Positions 52,777 through 61,520 of a stretch of 64,000 nucleotides of DNA are shown in pieces (position 1 is the stretch's first letter; the number at the start of each line of letters is the position of its first letter). Source of the DNA: an uncultured Ruminococcus sp. (GTDB lineage Bacteria > Bacillota > Clostridia > Oscillospirales > Acutalibacteraceae); contig CADBZY010000002.1 of assembly GCA_902799245.1 (NCBI GenBank), forward strand, positions 124,001 to 188,000, read 5' to 3'. The position numbers were made by a program, and so were the translations under genes. A model generated the notes under the pieces. That model made no database searches. It was given only the letters and a program-made list of their open reading frames with translations, and was not told the DNA's origin.

Positions 52777-54771
52777 TTATGAAGCCGTTTTTGTAAATCT
52801 CACAACATATCCCGATTCCGGCAGAAGACTGTAAGACAAGACATCGTCTTTGGTCACTGTCTGCGTTGAAATTTTCAGCTTTTTCCTTGTCGCGTCACTG
52901 TATATCTCCGCTTGATATTCCCCTTCACCGAGGAATTGCAGCGGCATGGACACTCCCTTCTTAGCAGCCTTGGTGACGGTCGCCGCGTACCATGTTTCTC
53001 CCGAACGCCTTGCCATGGTGACAGAATCGCCGACGTCGCCGCTCAGGAATACCGTGTCATCCCACACGGCGGGAAGTTCTCTGTAAAAGGACGCGCCGTT
53101 GAAGCTCCGGTAATCGTCCGCGCTGCCAGCCATGCAGGGCAGACCGCAGTCCAGCAGCACGCAGCAGGCAAGCTGGAGCCCGAGCGTGCCTGTCTTTGAT
53201 TTGGGATATACTCTCGGGGTCAGGTCTACCGGCCCGACGACGTTTCGGGTGTAGGCCCAGATAACCTCCTCGTTGACAAAGCCCTTGCCATATTCCTCCC
53301 CCTTGACAGCCTCCCTGTTGATCACATGGGGATACGTTCTCCGCTCTCCGGTCGGCTTGCCCGCGCCGTGACAGTTCACGATCAGATGACATTCGGCGCA
53401 CATCTTGTATATTTCATTCAGATCGCTCATGGTGGTCTGGTCTTCGCTGTCGAAAAAATCCGCCTTGATGCCTTTGATTCCCTTTGAAGCGTACTCTCGC
53501 AGCGCTTCGCGTTCCTCGGGTGTGTCGAGATCGGCGTATTTGATCCAGACGATCAGGCCTACTCCCTTGCTCTCGGCGTATTGTGCGATTTCATCAAACC
53601 AGTCGTAATATCCCTCGTAGACTCTCCCCTTCGCGTATGATTTCGGCTGCCAGCCCTCGTCGAGTATCAGATAATCCCAGCCCATTTCCGCGGAGAGATC
53701 AATGTATTTCTTTATGACCTTGGGAATGTTCTGTCCCCTTCTCTTCTCCGAAAGCCATGTCCACGCGGTCACTCCCGGCTTCACCCACGAATAGTCCCCC
53801 TGCGGCGCCGGTGAAAGATTCTCCGCCATATCGCTTAAGGCAATTTCTCCCGCGTCGCCGTAAATACCGAATCGCCACGGCGACAGAAATCCGGTGGTAA
53901 TGACGGTAGGCTCGCCGCTGACGGCCGGCGCGGGATGCAGGGCAAACACATTCTTTCCCAGCGCTTTCAGCACGGAGCCGTGATACGGGCAGGTCACCAT
54001 ATCGGCCTCGGAAAGCAGCAGGTATTTCCCCGACGGAGCGCCGTTCTGATCCGCTATCGCTGCCAGCGCAGGGAAGCAGACATACTTCGATCTGATTCTG
54101 GAAAGCCATTCGACGGTTTTTTCGGAATAAGTGGTTTCATAGCAGAATTTTTTGCTTACATCGCTGATCAGCTCGGCGGTAATGACCGACTTGGACGGAA
54201 TGGAAAAACTCCCCGTTTCAGCCGTCACCGCAAGCTGTGTTTCTTCGTTGTCCTTGGTGCGTATGCCGAAGCGATAGGCAAATCCGTTCTCATACGCACG
54301 GAAATATACGTCAAACCAGAAACTGTCCTTTTCATAGGTAAAAACCGTTTCGCTGTAATAGTTACGGGAGGTCTTTTTCTTGCCGCAGCTGTTGGCATAT
54401 TTTTCATCGGTTATCTGAGCCGGACGCTGCCTGACAAACGCAAGCCCCTGAGAAAAATCACAGGCGTCAGTGGTGACGCCGATGTACGATCTGTCGAGCA
54501 GCGGAAGTCCTGACGAATCCGTGACGGTGTAGTAAACGCTGCCGTTTTCGTCCAGACCTGTGCTGACACTGACTCCTTCCAGAGGCGAACGCAGCAAAGG
54601 CTCCGGCTCTCCGGTAATATAGGCGGGTTCATCGTCCTGCGACGATGTGTTTACTTCCTGTACTTTCCTGTCCGGCTCAGGGCGTGAAGTCCCCGGCTTC
54701 ATGGCAAAGTACAGCAGCACCAGCGCGGGCATTACGATAAACACGAAAAACGCGGCGAGGAATTTTTTCAT
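52777..54771 (-). CDS. Glycoside hydrolase family 97 (probable alpha-galactosidase-type)
   Basis: 664 residues. An N-terminal signal or anchor (MKKFLAAFFVFIVMPALVLL) and a polar linker (about 25-55) precede a GH97 N-terminal beta-sandwich, then the barrel: GVTAWTWLSEKRRGQNIPKV, GWDYLILDEGWQPK, KGIKADFFDSEDQTT, VNCHGAGKPTGERRTYPHVI. The Asp in KADFF lies where retaining GH97 enzymes have their nucleophile, unlike the inverting SusB alpha-glucosidases, so an alpha-galactosidase is my inference. Because of the anchor it should act at the cell surface. No transporter is adjacent. Confidence 0.88.
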   Translation of the reverse strand: MKKFLAAFFVFIVMPALVLLYFAMKPGTSRPEPDRKVQEVNTSSQDDEPAYITGEPEPLLRSPLEGVSVSTGLDENGSVYYTVTDSSGLPLLDRSYIGVTTDACDFSQGLAFVRQRPAQITDEKYANSCGKKKTSRNYYSETVFTYEKDSFWFDVYFRAYENGFAYRFGIRTKDNEETQLAVTAETGSFSIPSKSVITAELISDVSKKFCYETTYSEKTVEWLSRIRSKYVCFPALAAIADQNGAPSGKYLLLSEADMVTCPYHGSVLKALGKNVFALHPAPAVSGEPTVITTGFLSPWRFGIYGDAGEIALSDMAENLSPAPQGDYSWVKPGVTAWTWLSEKRRGQNIPKVIKKYIDLSAEMGWDYLILDEGWQPKSYAKGRVYEGYYDWFDEIAQYAESKGVGLIVWIKYADLDTPEEREALREYASKGIKGIKADFFDSEDQTTMSDLNEIYKMCAECHLIVNCHGAGKPTGERRTYPHVINREAVKGEEYGKGFVNEEVIWAYTRNVVGPVDLTPRVYPKSKTGTLGLQLACCVLLDCGLPCMAGSADDYRSFNGASFYRELPAVWDDTVFLSGDVGDSVTMARRSGETWYAATVTKAAKKGVSMPLQFLGEGEYQAEIYSDATRKKLKISTQTVTKDDVLSYSLLPESGYVVRFTKTAS

Positions 54772-54931
54772 TGCGCAACCTCCGATGTGAGTGTTATTTC
54801 AGAAACCGTTCTGAACATATAGTATCACATTAATGCGACGGTTGCAAGGGGTTAGGGCTAAATATTTTTTAAAAATTCTCAGAATTGATATTAAGCAGCA
54901 ATTTAAAGTTCCTCCTGCAAAAAAAACCGAC

Positions 54932-54973
54932 AGAAAAAGCCGTCAGACGGAATTTCTTCCCGCTTGACGGCTT
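54932..54973 (-). terminator. Terminator of the M23 peptidase gene
   Basis: On the minus strand AAGCCGTCA (54973-54965) pairs with TGACGGCTT (54945-54937), followed by a T-run (54936 downward). Confidence 0.8.
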
Positions 54974-55008
54974 GAAAATCTATTATATAATAAATCTCGG
55001 TAATATGA

Positions 55009-55779
55009 TTATTTTATCCCCAAAATATCCGCCGGATCGAGATATTTGTTCTCTTTCATCACTTCGATGTGAAGGTGCGTGCCGTCGGCGGATTCGCAGG
55101 GGATCTCCCCCACCGTGCCGATTGTCGCGCCTGCCGCGATGTTCTCTCCCTGACGGACGGCGGTATCTTTGTTCAGTCCTCGATAATACACCATCAGCCC
55201 GTCATTCTGGTTGATTACGATTGTTGTTCCGTACAGTGAATCATGCATGATGTCGGACACGGTTCCCTCGGCAACGGACTTGACGATCTCGCCCTTTTCC
55301 GCCGCTATGTCAAGACCGCTGTGAACGCGCCAGTCCTTCATGGTGCGGGAATAGGCAAGCTCCTTGATGCTGCACGGCTTGATGATCGCGCCGCCGGAAG
55401 GACGGACATAGCTGCGGTTATTGCCAAGCACCTGTATGGCGATGGTTTCCTCGCTGTCCTCGCGGTCGTCGTATTCGTCTTCGGCCGTCTTTTGGACGGT
55501 GGGCTTTGTCGTCTTCTGCCGGGGTGAAGTCGTCTGTGAAGTGGCGGAGGAAGCCGTCGGCTCGCTCTCCGTCTGCCGCGCCGATGACGTGGCGACCGTC
55601 TGCTTAGACGGAACGCTCAATTCTTCGTCCCCTCCGTCGATAAGCCTGTCCTTGCCGATTCGCAGGATCAGCGCGCTGAGCGCGATGGCTGCCGCGGCCA
55701 CAAAAAGCGCGAACGACGCATAGCTGCTGAGAGATCTCTTTTTGACCCGCAAGGGTGAACCTAATTTAATTCTGCTCAT
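55009..55779 (-). CDS. M23-family peptidase, SpoIIQ-like candidate
   Basis: 256 residues. Basic N-terminus, one transmembrane helix (about 18-40, YASFALFVAAAAIALSALIL), a Ser/Thr-rich linker (about 50-110), then a LytM/M23 domain from about 140. Zinc ligands are visible in WRVHSGLDIAAEKGEIV (HxxxD) and DGTHLHIEVM (HxH). The layout fits SpoIIQ, the forespore partner of SpoIIIAH; other anchored M23 endopeptidases look alike. ATG 55779 is preceded by GAAAGG; the frame is open 32 codons further upstream without a site. Confidence 0.85.
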   Translation of the reverse strand: MSRIKLGSPLRVKKRSLSSYASFALFVAAAAIALSALILRIGKDRLIDGGDEELSVPSKQTVATSSARQTESEPTASSATSQTTSPRQKTTKPTVQKTAEDEYDDREDSEETIAIQVLGNNRSYVRPSGGAIIKPCSIKELAYSRTMKDWRVHSGLDIAAEKGEIVKSVAEGTVSDIMHDSLYGTTIVINQNDGLMVYYRGLNKDTAVRQGENIAAGATIGTVGEIPCESADGTHLHIEVMKENKYLDPADILGIK

Positions 55780-55931
55780 AATATCTGCGACCTTTCTGTT
55801 AGTGATATTACAAAATATAGAAATATTAAAAACATCTGCAATGCTATTATTGCCCGATGCCGCCGCATTATTCATAAATTCTGTGACCCAAAGCTATTAA
55901 ATTTCATTAACATATATTTCATGTAAAATTA

Positions 55932-55960
55932 TTGAAAAGCCCGAAATTATCTGATAAAAT
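55932..55960 (+). promoter_or_regulatory. Promoter of the MNT/HEPN/LCP transcript
   Basis: TTGAAA (55932-55937), 17 bases, TAAAAT (55955-55960), about 40 bases before the first start codon. Confidence 0.7.
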
Positions 55961-56000
55961 TATTATGTAAATTTATGTGGAGCGAAAGGGATGAGGGCAT

Positions 56001-56312
56001 TTGGTATACGATGACAGAATAACAGGTCTGTGCGAAAGCATTGCCGAGCTGGTAAAGCCTGTGCGGATCATCATATTCAACGAGAAGCACACCCCGGTCG
56101 GCGAGCTGGTTTCCTTCAAGCTGTGCGTTATCACCAAGGAAACCGAATGCACCAAAATCGAGCAGAAAATTTATCTCACCCTGGAATGTGAGGTGCCGTT
56201 TGACGTGCGGGTCTACAATTACGAGCAGTGGAATGCCGCCATCAAGGATCCCGGCACATTCGCGTACCGGGGCATATTGAACGGCGGTGTTGTGCTGTAT
56301 GAGTCGGAATAG
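56001..56312 (+). CDS. Degenerate MNT-type nucleotidyltransferase domain protein
   Basis: 103 residues. Layout of a minimal nucleotidyltransferase, as in MNT/HEPN pairs: a helix (RITGLCESIAELVKPVRIII), the strand-turn region FNEKHTPVGELVSFKLCVI, and a C-terminal VPFDVRVYNYEQWNAAI. The active-site GSxxxG and DxD of working enzymes are replaced by FNEKHTPVG and SFKL, so catalysis looks lost. Start is TTG 56001, behind GAGGG. Its end overlaps the HEPN gene by 14 bases. Confidence 0.72.
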   Translation: MVYDDRITGLCESIAELVKPVRIIIFNEKHTPVGELVSFKLCVITKETECTKIEQKIYLTLECEVPFDVRVYNYEQWNAAIKDPGTFAYRGILNGGVVLYESE

Positions 56313-56742
56313 ACATGGCAAGCGGGACAGCCGCCATTACTTCGAATGGATGGAATATGCCAGCGAAGACCTCGACGCGGCGCTGCAGCTCTTTGAAGGC
56401 GGCACCTGCCTGAATTTAGCGGGCTTCCACTGCCAGCAGACCATCGAGAAATCGCTGAAGGCGTATCTGCTCTTTATGAGCGGACAGACGCTTGACGGGC
56501 ACAATCTTTCATGGCTCGTCCGGCAGGCGTGCAAATACGATTCCAAGTTCAACCGCTTTATCGGGGAGACGGCGCTGCTCAACAGATATTATATCGAGTG
56601 CCGCTATCCTTCGGACAACTGGGAAAACCCCGACCGGCAGATGATCGACCGCAACATCAGCGTGACCCGCGATCTTTACGAATATGTATGCAAGCTGATT
56701 TACAACGACGATTACGACAGCGACGAGTACAGCGACAAGTGA
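56299..56742 (+). CDS. HEPN-domain protein
   Basis: 147 residues, PF05168-like HEPN: WMEYASEDLDAALQLFEGGT, NLAGFHCQQTIEKSLKAYLL, LDGHNLSWLVRQACKYDSKF, YYIECRYPSDNWEN. The RxxxxH RNase motif is not apparent, so RNase activity is doubtful. ATG 56299 overlaps the MNT frame, the usual arrangement for this pair. An LCP gene follows 44 bases later. Confidence 0.85.
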   Translation: MSRNRHGKRDSRHYFEWMEYASEDLDAALQLFEGGTCLNLAGFHCQQTIEKSLKAYLLFMSGQTLDGHNLSWLVRQACKYDSKFNRFIGETALLNRYYIECRYPSDNWENPDRQMIDRNISVTRDLYEYVCKLIYNDDYDSDEYSDK

Positions 56743-56786
56743 TTTTGACAGTATTACATTATCAAGAGGACAGGAGATGACAGCCG

Positions 56787-58790
56787 ATGGACAACACCGA
56801 ACGCGGCGAACTTTCCCGCAATATCCGGAGTATCAATCATTCCATGCCCCGGAATTATGTTGAACGCGGTGTCAGCCGCTACGATCTGAAGCGCAAGGCG
56901 CAGGAAGAAGACAGCATAGAGTATCAGCCCAAAACCATGGAAGAATACCGCCGCGAGCGTCTGCGCCAGGAGGAAGAGGAACGGCAGGCCGCCATTGACG
57001 CGGCGCCTATACCCGAAAGCAGGTTCCATCCCAAGGGCGCGACCTACGGCAGCGACGGCAAGGAACATTCCGAAAGAGCAAAACACTTCCAGCGCAGGTC
57101 ATCCCGTCCGGCGCGGCAGCTCGAACCCGATGAAGAACCTCCGCTGCTCGACACCTTCCGCGCGGCAGCCCAGCGCAGAAGGGAAAGTAAAAGGGACTTT
57201 GAAAACCGGTACAAGCACAGTATCAACGGCGCTTCAAGAGTGGAGCATATCAAGGAAAAGAACAAAAACGGCACGGTCATCCGCGATGTGGAGTATTATG
57301 TGCCGAAGCTGGCCGGAGAAGAAACAGCCGAATTAAGCGCCTCGAAGCGCAGCAAAAAGAAAAAGCGCAACCGCAAGCCCATGAAGATGTGGCAGAAGGC
57401 GTCCATCACCGGAATATGCCTTTTCATGGCGTTTCTGATGTCACTCGGAATGGGAGCCAGCGCGCTGCTCAACCGAATGAACTTTGTCCAGAACGAACCC
57501 GCCAATCAGCGCGGAAGCGGTTCTTCCTACAACGCGAAGGCGGACGCGGAGGCGGCGGCCGAGATGGACGGCGTGGACGACACCGAGATCGAACTGCCGG
57601 ACACACCGATTTTGTTTGACTCCGACATCGAGAATATCCTGCTCATAGGCAGTGACCGCCGTTCCATGAGCGAGGAAGGCCGAAGCGACGCTATGATGAT
57701 GCTCACCATCGACCGCAAGCATAAAAAGCTCAAAATGACGTCCTTCCTGCGTGACCTCTATGTCAAGATACCCGGCAAATACGGCTCCAAGCTGAATTCC
57801 GCCTATTCCGTCGGCGGCGTAAACCTTCTGAAACAGACAATCACAGCGAATCTCGGCATCAATGTCGACAAGTACATCATCGTCGACTTCAACGCGTTCA
57901 AGACGGTGGTCAATAAGATCGGCAAACTCAACGGCAAGGGCGGCATCAAGATCACCGTTACCGGAGCCGAAGCCCGATACATGTGCAGCCATGAAAAATA
58001 CGGTCTCTTCCCGCGGTTCAGCAAGGGCAAGGGAACCTATTACATGAACGGCGCCGAGGCTCTCAACTACGCCCGTATCAGAAAAATCGACTCCGACTTC
58101 GGACGTACCAAACGACAGCGCAAGGTGCTCACCGAGATTATGACCGAGCTGAAAGACGTAAGCAAAGTCGATCTTCTCAGCATCGCTTACTCCTGTCTGG
58201 AATACGTCACCACCGATTTCAGCAAGGGAGAACTGGTGGGTCTTGTCACCGAAGCCGCGCAGATAGCCAACTACGAAACCAAGCAGATTTCCATTCCTAT
58301 CAAGGGCAGCTACTCCGTCCAGAAGATGAGCAACGGCAACGAAGCGCTCGCGGCCAATCTCAGCGTGAATTCCGACAAGCTCATCAAGTATATCTACGAC
58401 GACGATATGACCTACGAGGGCAACGAAAAGGAAATCCGCGGCATTTATCTCCCCAACCTCAAGGGCATAGCCAATTCCAAGCTGACCACCCGCAAGGATA
58501 CCACCTCCACTACGGCGGGTGAAGGCGACACAACGGAGAAGGGCTCCACCAAGAGCACCACCGCGAAGGGTTCCGCCAAGAGCACCACCGCGAAGGGTAC
58601 CACCAAGAGCACCACCGCGAAGGGTTCCGCCAAGAGCACCACCGCGAAGGGTTCCGCCAAGAGCACCACCGCGAAGGGTTCCACCAAGAGCACCACCGCA
58701 AAGGGTACCACCAAGAGCACCACCGCGAAGGGTACCACCAAGAGCACCACCGCGAAGGGTACCACCAAATCAACCTCAAAAGCGGGCTGA
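56787..58790 (+). CDS. LytR-CpsA-Psr (LCP) family protein with a long cytoplasmic domain and repeat tail
   Basis: 667 residues. About 200 cytoplasmic residues rich in Glu and Arg, a transmembrane helix at about 206-227 (ASITGICLFMAFLMSLGMGA), then the LCP domain (about 280-430): NILLIGSDRRSMSEEGRSDA, MTSFLRDLYVKIPGKYGSKL, YARIRKIDSDFGRTKRQRKV. The Arg and Asp residues that bind the pyrophosphate-polyprenyl substrate are present. LCP proteins join teichoic acids or capsule glycans to peptidoglycan. The C-terminus is a 9-residue tandem repeat. ATG 56787 follows CAGGAGATG. Confidence 0.92.
   Translation: MDNTERGELSRNIRSINHSMPRNYVERGVSRYDLKRKAQEEDSIEYQPKTMEEYRRERLRQEEEERQAAIDAAPIPESRFHPKGATYGSDGKEHSERAKHFQRRSSRPARQLEPDEEPPLLDTFRAAAQRRRESKRDFENRYKHSINGASRVEHIKEKNKNGTVIRDVEYYVPKLAGEETAELSASKRSKKKKRNRKPMKMWQKASITGICLFMAFLMSLGMGASALLNRMNFVQNEPANQRGSGSSYNAKADAEAAAEMDGVDDTEIELPDTPILFDSDIENILLIGSDRRSMSEEGRSDAMMMLTIDRKHKKLKMTSFLRDLYVKIPGKYGSKLNSAYSVGGVNLLKQTITANLGINVDKYIIVDFNAFKTVVNKIGKLNGKGGIKITVTGAEARYMCSHEKYGLFPRFSKGKGTYYMNGAEALNYARIRKIDSDFGRTKRQRKVLTEIMTELKDVSKVDLLSIAYSCLEYVTTDFSKGELVGLVTEAAQIANYETKQISIPIKGSYSVQKMSNGNEALAANLSVNSDKLIKYIYDDDMTYEGNEKEIRGIYLPNLKGIANSKLTTRKDTTSTTAGEGDTTEKGSTKSTTAKGSAKSTTAKGTTKSTTAKGSAKSTTAKGSAKSTTAKGSTKSTTAKGTTKSTTAKGTTKSTTAKGTTKSTSKAG
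58539..58787 (+). repeat. 27-bp in-frame tandem repeat in the LCP gene
   Basis: About nine units of KGSAKSTTA, KGTTKSTTA or KGSTKSTTA. Units are nearly identical at the DNA level, indicating recent expansion. Copy number may vary between strains. The Thr/Ser/Lys-rich tail is extracellular and may sit in the wall. Confidence 0.92.
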
Positions 58791-58808
58791 CAACGCATTT
58801 ATTTTTCA

Positions 58809-58867
58809 TCAGTCTTCAGTCATCAGCCGCACGTCGGAAAACGCCACCGATGTGCGGCTGTATTTTT
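58809..58867 (+). terminator. Terminator of the LCP gene with a heptamer-like start
   Basis: TCAGTCT and TCAGTCA (58809-58822) are the complement-type heptamers of repeat copy 2. Then CAGCCGCAC (58824-58832) pairs with GTGCGGCTG (58852-58860), followed by TATTTTTC. Confidence 0.72.
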
Positions 58868-58885
58868 CAATCATGAAGTTGGGGG

Positions 58886-58914
58886 TTGACAGAACGGCCG
58901 ACAGGCAATAAAAT
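58886..58914 (+). promoter_or_regulatory. Promoter of the VanY-like gene
   Basis: TTGACA (58886-58891), 17 bases, TAAAAT (58909-58914). The predicted transcript start is about 30 bases before the proposed ATA start codon, which supports translation from that far upstream. Confidence 0.82.
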
Positions 58915-58952
58915 AATATGATAGACTTATTCCTTCAAGAGGTGAATGGAAC

Positions 58953-60029
58953 ATAAAGGACATAACATTAAAGCTAAGCGAGGAAAAAACGGTAGTCATC
59001 ACCGCCCTTGCCATACAGAGGACGCTTTACATTATCGTCGCCGTTATGGCAGTCGCGGTAATGTGCAAAAAAACCGTCTCTCCCGGCAGGAAAATGATAA
59101 AAGAGCTGGACTGTAAGCTGCAGGCCATTACTTTTGACGCGGACAAGCTCGCCGTGTATGTCGGCGACGAATTCGAAGCCCAGCCGAGGGCGATCCCGAA
59201 AAACGCCGATGTATCCTACACATGGGAGATCGCCGACGACGGCGTTCTCGGCGTGAAAAAGGGCAGAATCGTCGCCAAAAAAAGCGGAAAAACCATTTTG
59301 GGAATCGCCTCCGGCAACATCTCCGCGCAGGTGAAGGTGATCGTCAAATACAAGCCGCTTCCGCCCGACAGCACTCTTCCGCCGCTCTATTACGACAAGC
59401 TCATGATAGCCAATTACAAGAACACGCTCAGCGCCAAATATGTGCCGGAACATCTGATCAAAATCCCCGATAACTACACCGCCGAGGGATATTACGGACT
59501 GTACGCCACCCAGGAAGCATTTGAAGCCTACAAAGAGATGTACATAGCCATGTACAACGAGATCAAGGGGCGAATGCACATTATCAGCGCCTACCGCAGC
59601 TATGCGCGGCAGAGCGAGCTTTACAACAAGGCAGTGCAGAATCTCATGGCGCAGGGCAAAACCTCCACCGAAGCCAGGTCGCTTGCCCTCAACACCACAC
59701 AGACGCCCGGCAACTCCGAGCATCAGCTGGGCAACACCATCGACGTAAGCAACGACAACACCACCGACCACAATTACCTCGAAACGCCCGAAGGCAAATG
59801 GCTGGCGGAAAACTGTTACAAATACGGCTTCATTATCCGCTATCCCGAAAACAAATCGGACATCACACGCATTGATTATGAGCCTTGGCATATACGGTAC
59901 GTCGGCGTGAATCACGCGACGTACATGTATGTCAACGATCTTTGCCTGGAACAGTATGTCGAGCTGCAGGAAGAAGCGCAGGAAGAGGCGGACGACTACG
60001 CGCTTAAAAATCCCGCGACGCCGGACTGA
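58953..60029 (+). CDS. VanY-family D-alanyl-D-alanine carboxypeptidase, probable ATA start
   Basis: 358 residues from ATA. Cytoplasmic KDITLKLSEEKTVV, a transmembrane helix (about 16-38, ALAIQRTLYIIVAVMAVAVM), a BIG2/Ig-like domain (about 60-130, SYTWEIADDGVLGVKKGRIV), then the VanY domain with zinc sites SEHQLGNTIDVS and YEPWHIRYVG. The first ATG (59046) would cut the membrane helix in half and has no ribosome site. AAGAGGTG (58937-58944) is eight bases before ATA 58953. No ATG, GTG or TTG occurs in frame between. It trims the last D-Ala of peptidoglycan stems. Confidence 0.85.
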   Translation: MKDITLKLSEEKTVVITALAIQRTLYIIVAVMAVAVMCKKTVSPGRKMIKELDCKLQAITFDADKLAVYVGDEFEAQPRAIPKNADVSYTWEIADDGVLGVKKGRIVAKKSGKTILGIASGNISAQVKVIVKYKPLPPDSTLPPLYYDKLMIANYKNTLSAKYVPEHLIKIPDNYTAEGYYGLYATQEAFEAYKEMYIAMYNEIKGRMHIISAYRSYARQSELYNKAVQNLMAQGKTSTEARSLALNTTQTPGNSEHQLGNTIDVSNDNTTDHNYLETPEGKWLAENCYKYGFIIRYPENKSDITRIDYEPWHIRYVGVNHATYMYVNDLCLEQYVELQEEAQEEADDYALKNPATPD

Positions 60030-60043
60030 GGTGAACACAGATA

Positions 60044-60649
60044 ATGAAAAATCCCGCACCACGCAAAAAGCTGTCCCGTGAATTCTACCTGTGCGACGGG
60101 CTTATCGCCGCTGAAAAGCTGCTCGGCAAGATTCTCGTGCGTGATTCGCCGGAGGGACTGACCGCCGGAAGGATTGTTGAGCTGGAAGCCTACATGGGAG
60201 AAAGCGACAAGGGCTGCCACGCCTACGGCGGCAGACGCACCCAGCGCACGGAAATCATGTACGCTGAGGGCGGTCACGCCTATGTCTATCTGATTTACGG
60301 CATGTACAGCTGCATGAACATCATCGTGAACATGGAAAACATTCCCCACTGCATTTTTCTGCGGGCGCTGGAACCTGTCGACGGCATCGCCCTGATGAAA
60401 AAACGGCGCGGCACGGACAAACTCCAAAATCTGTGCAGCGGCCCCGGCAAGCTCTGCATTGCCATGGGAATCAACAAGTCCCTCTACGGTGCCGATCTCT
60501 GCGGCGACAGGCTGTGGATAGAGGATGACGGCTCCAAGCCCGAAATCATCCGCGGCCGGCGCATCAACATTGACTACGCCGGAGAAGACGCGGAACGGGA
60601 TTGGCGTTTTGCTATCAAGGGAAGCCAATTTCTGTCGGCGAAAATGTAA
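60044..60649 (+). CDS. 3-methyladenine DNA glycosylase (MPG/AAG family)
   Basis: 201 residues, full length. Excises alkylated purines. Motifs: REFYLCDGLIAAEKLLGKIL, IVELEAYMGESDKGCHAYGG (catalytic Glu), YVYLIYGMYSCMNIIV, FLRALEPVDGI, SGPGKLCIAMGI. It starts 14 bases after the VanY-like stop, so it is in the same transcript although functionally unrelated. A stem-loop terminator follows. Confidence 0.94.
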   Translation: MKNPAPRKKLSREFYLCDGLIAAEKLLGKILVRDSPEGLTAGRIVELEAYMGESDKGCHAYGGRRTQRTEIMYAEGGHAYVYLIYGMYSCMNIIVNMENIPHCIFLRALEPVDGIALMKKRRGTDKLQNLCSGPGKLCIAMGINKSLYGADLCGDRLWIEDDGSKPEIIRGRRINIDYAGEDAERDWRFAIKGSQFLSAKM

Positions 60650-60666
60650 ACAGCCATTGCAACCCC

Positions 60667-60698
60667 AAGCTGTCCGATAAAAAAATCGGGCGGCTTTT
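60667..60698 (+). terminator. Terminator after the glycosylase gene
   Basis: AAGC and CCGAT pair with ATCGG and GCTT around an A-rich loop, followed by TTTTTTC. Confidence 0.72.
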
Positions 60699-60725
60699 TT
60701 CTTTTGCTCTTTTTGTGATGATTAA

Positions 60726-61520
60726 TTTACGCCTGCCTTTGCTGAGGGCAGCGGTGAAAGCGTTGCTTCTGTCAATCTGCCGCATTCCTGTGCGCAGACG
60801 CCTTTTGATTATTTCGACGAAGGCATCTATCAGAAGGTATGCAGCTATCGCAAGTCCATCCACATTCCGCCATCCGCCGAGGGGAAAAGAATTGTCCTTG
60901 TCATCGGAGCCGCCGGACATTCCGCACAGGTTTATGTCAACGGCAAGCCCTGCGGTGAGCGTCACAACTGCGGCTACACGCAGTTTGAAGTCGAGCTGAC
61001 CAACGCGGTGACTGCCGGACAGAAGGCGCTTTTATCAATAGAAGTGGACAGCCGCGAAAATCAGAACATTCCTCCCTTCGGTCATGTGATTGACTACATG
61101 ACCTACGGCGGTCTTTACCGTGAGGTTCGTCTTGAATTCCGCAACCGGTGCCACATATCCGATGTTTTTGCCATGCCGGATATTTCCGGGCAGCTAACCG
61201 TTCAATGCCATACAGAAGGTAATCCGGATACCATACATCATTCCGTTTTCCTTGACGGCAATAAGGTCTGCGAAGTTTCTTCCGAAAAAATAAAAAATTG
61301 CACATTGAATATTCCTGACGTAAAACGCTGGGATATTGAAAGTCCAGTATTGTACACCCTTGTCAGCGAAACAGTCAAAAACGGCGAAGTCACCGACCGC
61401 GTGGAAACAAGAATCGGCTTCCGGGATGTGAAATTCAAAAAGGACGGCTTTTATCTCAACGGCAGGAAGCGGAAACTTGTGGGACTCAACCGGCATCAGA
61501 GTTATCCCTATGTGCCTTGA
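60726..61520 (+). pseudogene. Fragment of a GH2 beta-galactosidase gene
   Basis: One open stretch of 264 codons encodes the sugar-binding and immunoglobulin-like domains of a GH2 enzyme: VNLPHSCAQTPFDYFDEG, SAQVYVNGKPCGERHNCGYT, YMTYGGLYREVRLEF, and the start of the barrel GLNRHQSYPYV, after which it meets a stop. There is no start codon or ribosome site; the first about 20-40 residues and the whole catalytic barrel are missing. The 5' end abuts the preceding terminator. The 3' end runs directly into GH36 sequence in a different frame. Confidence 0.85.
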
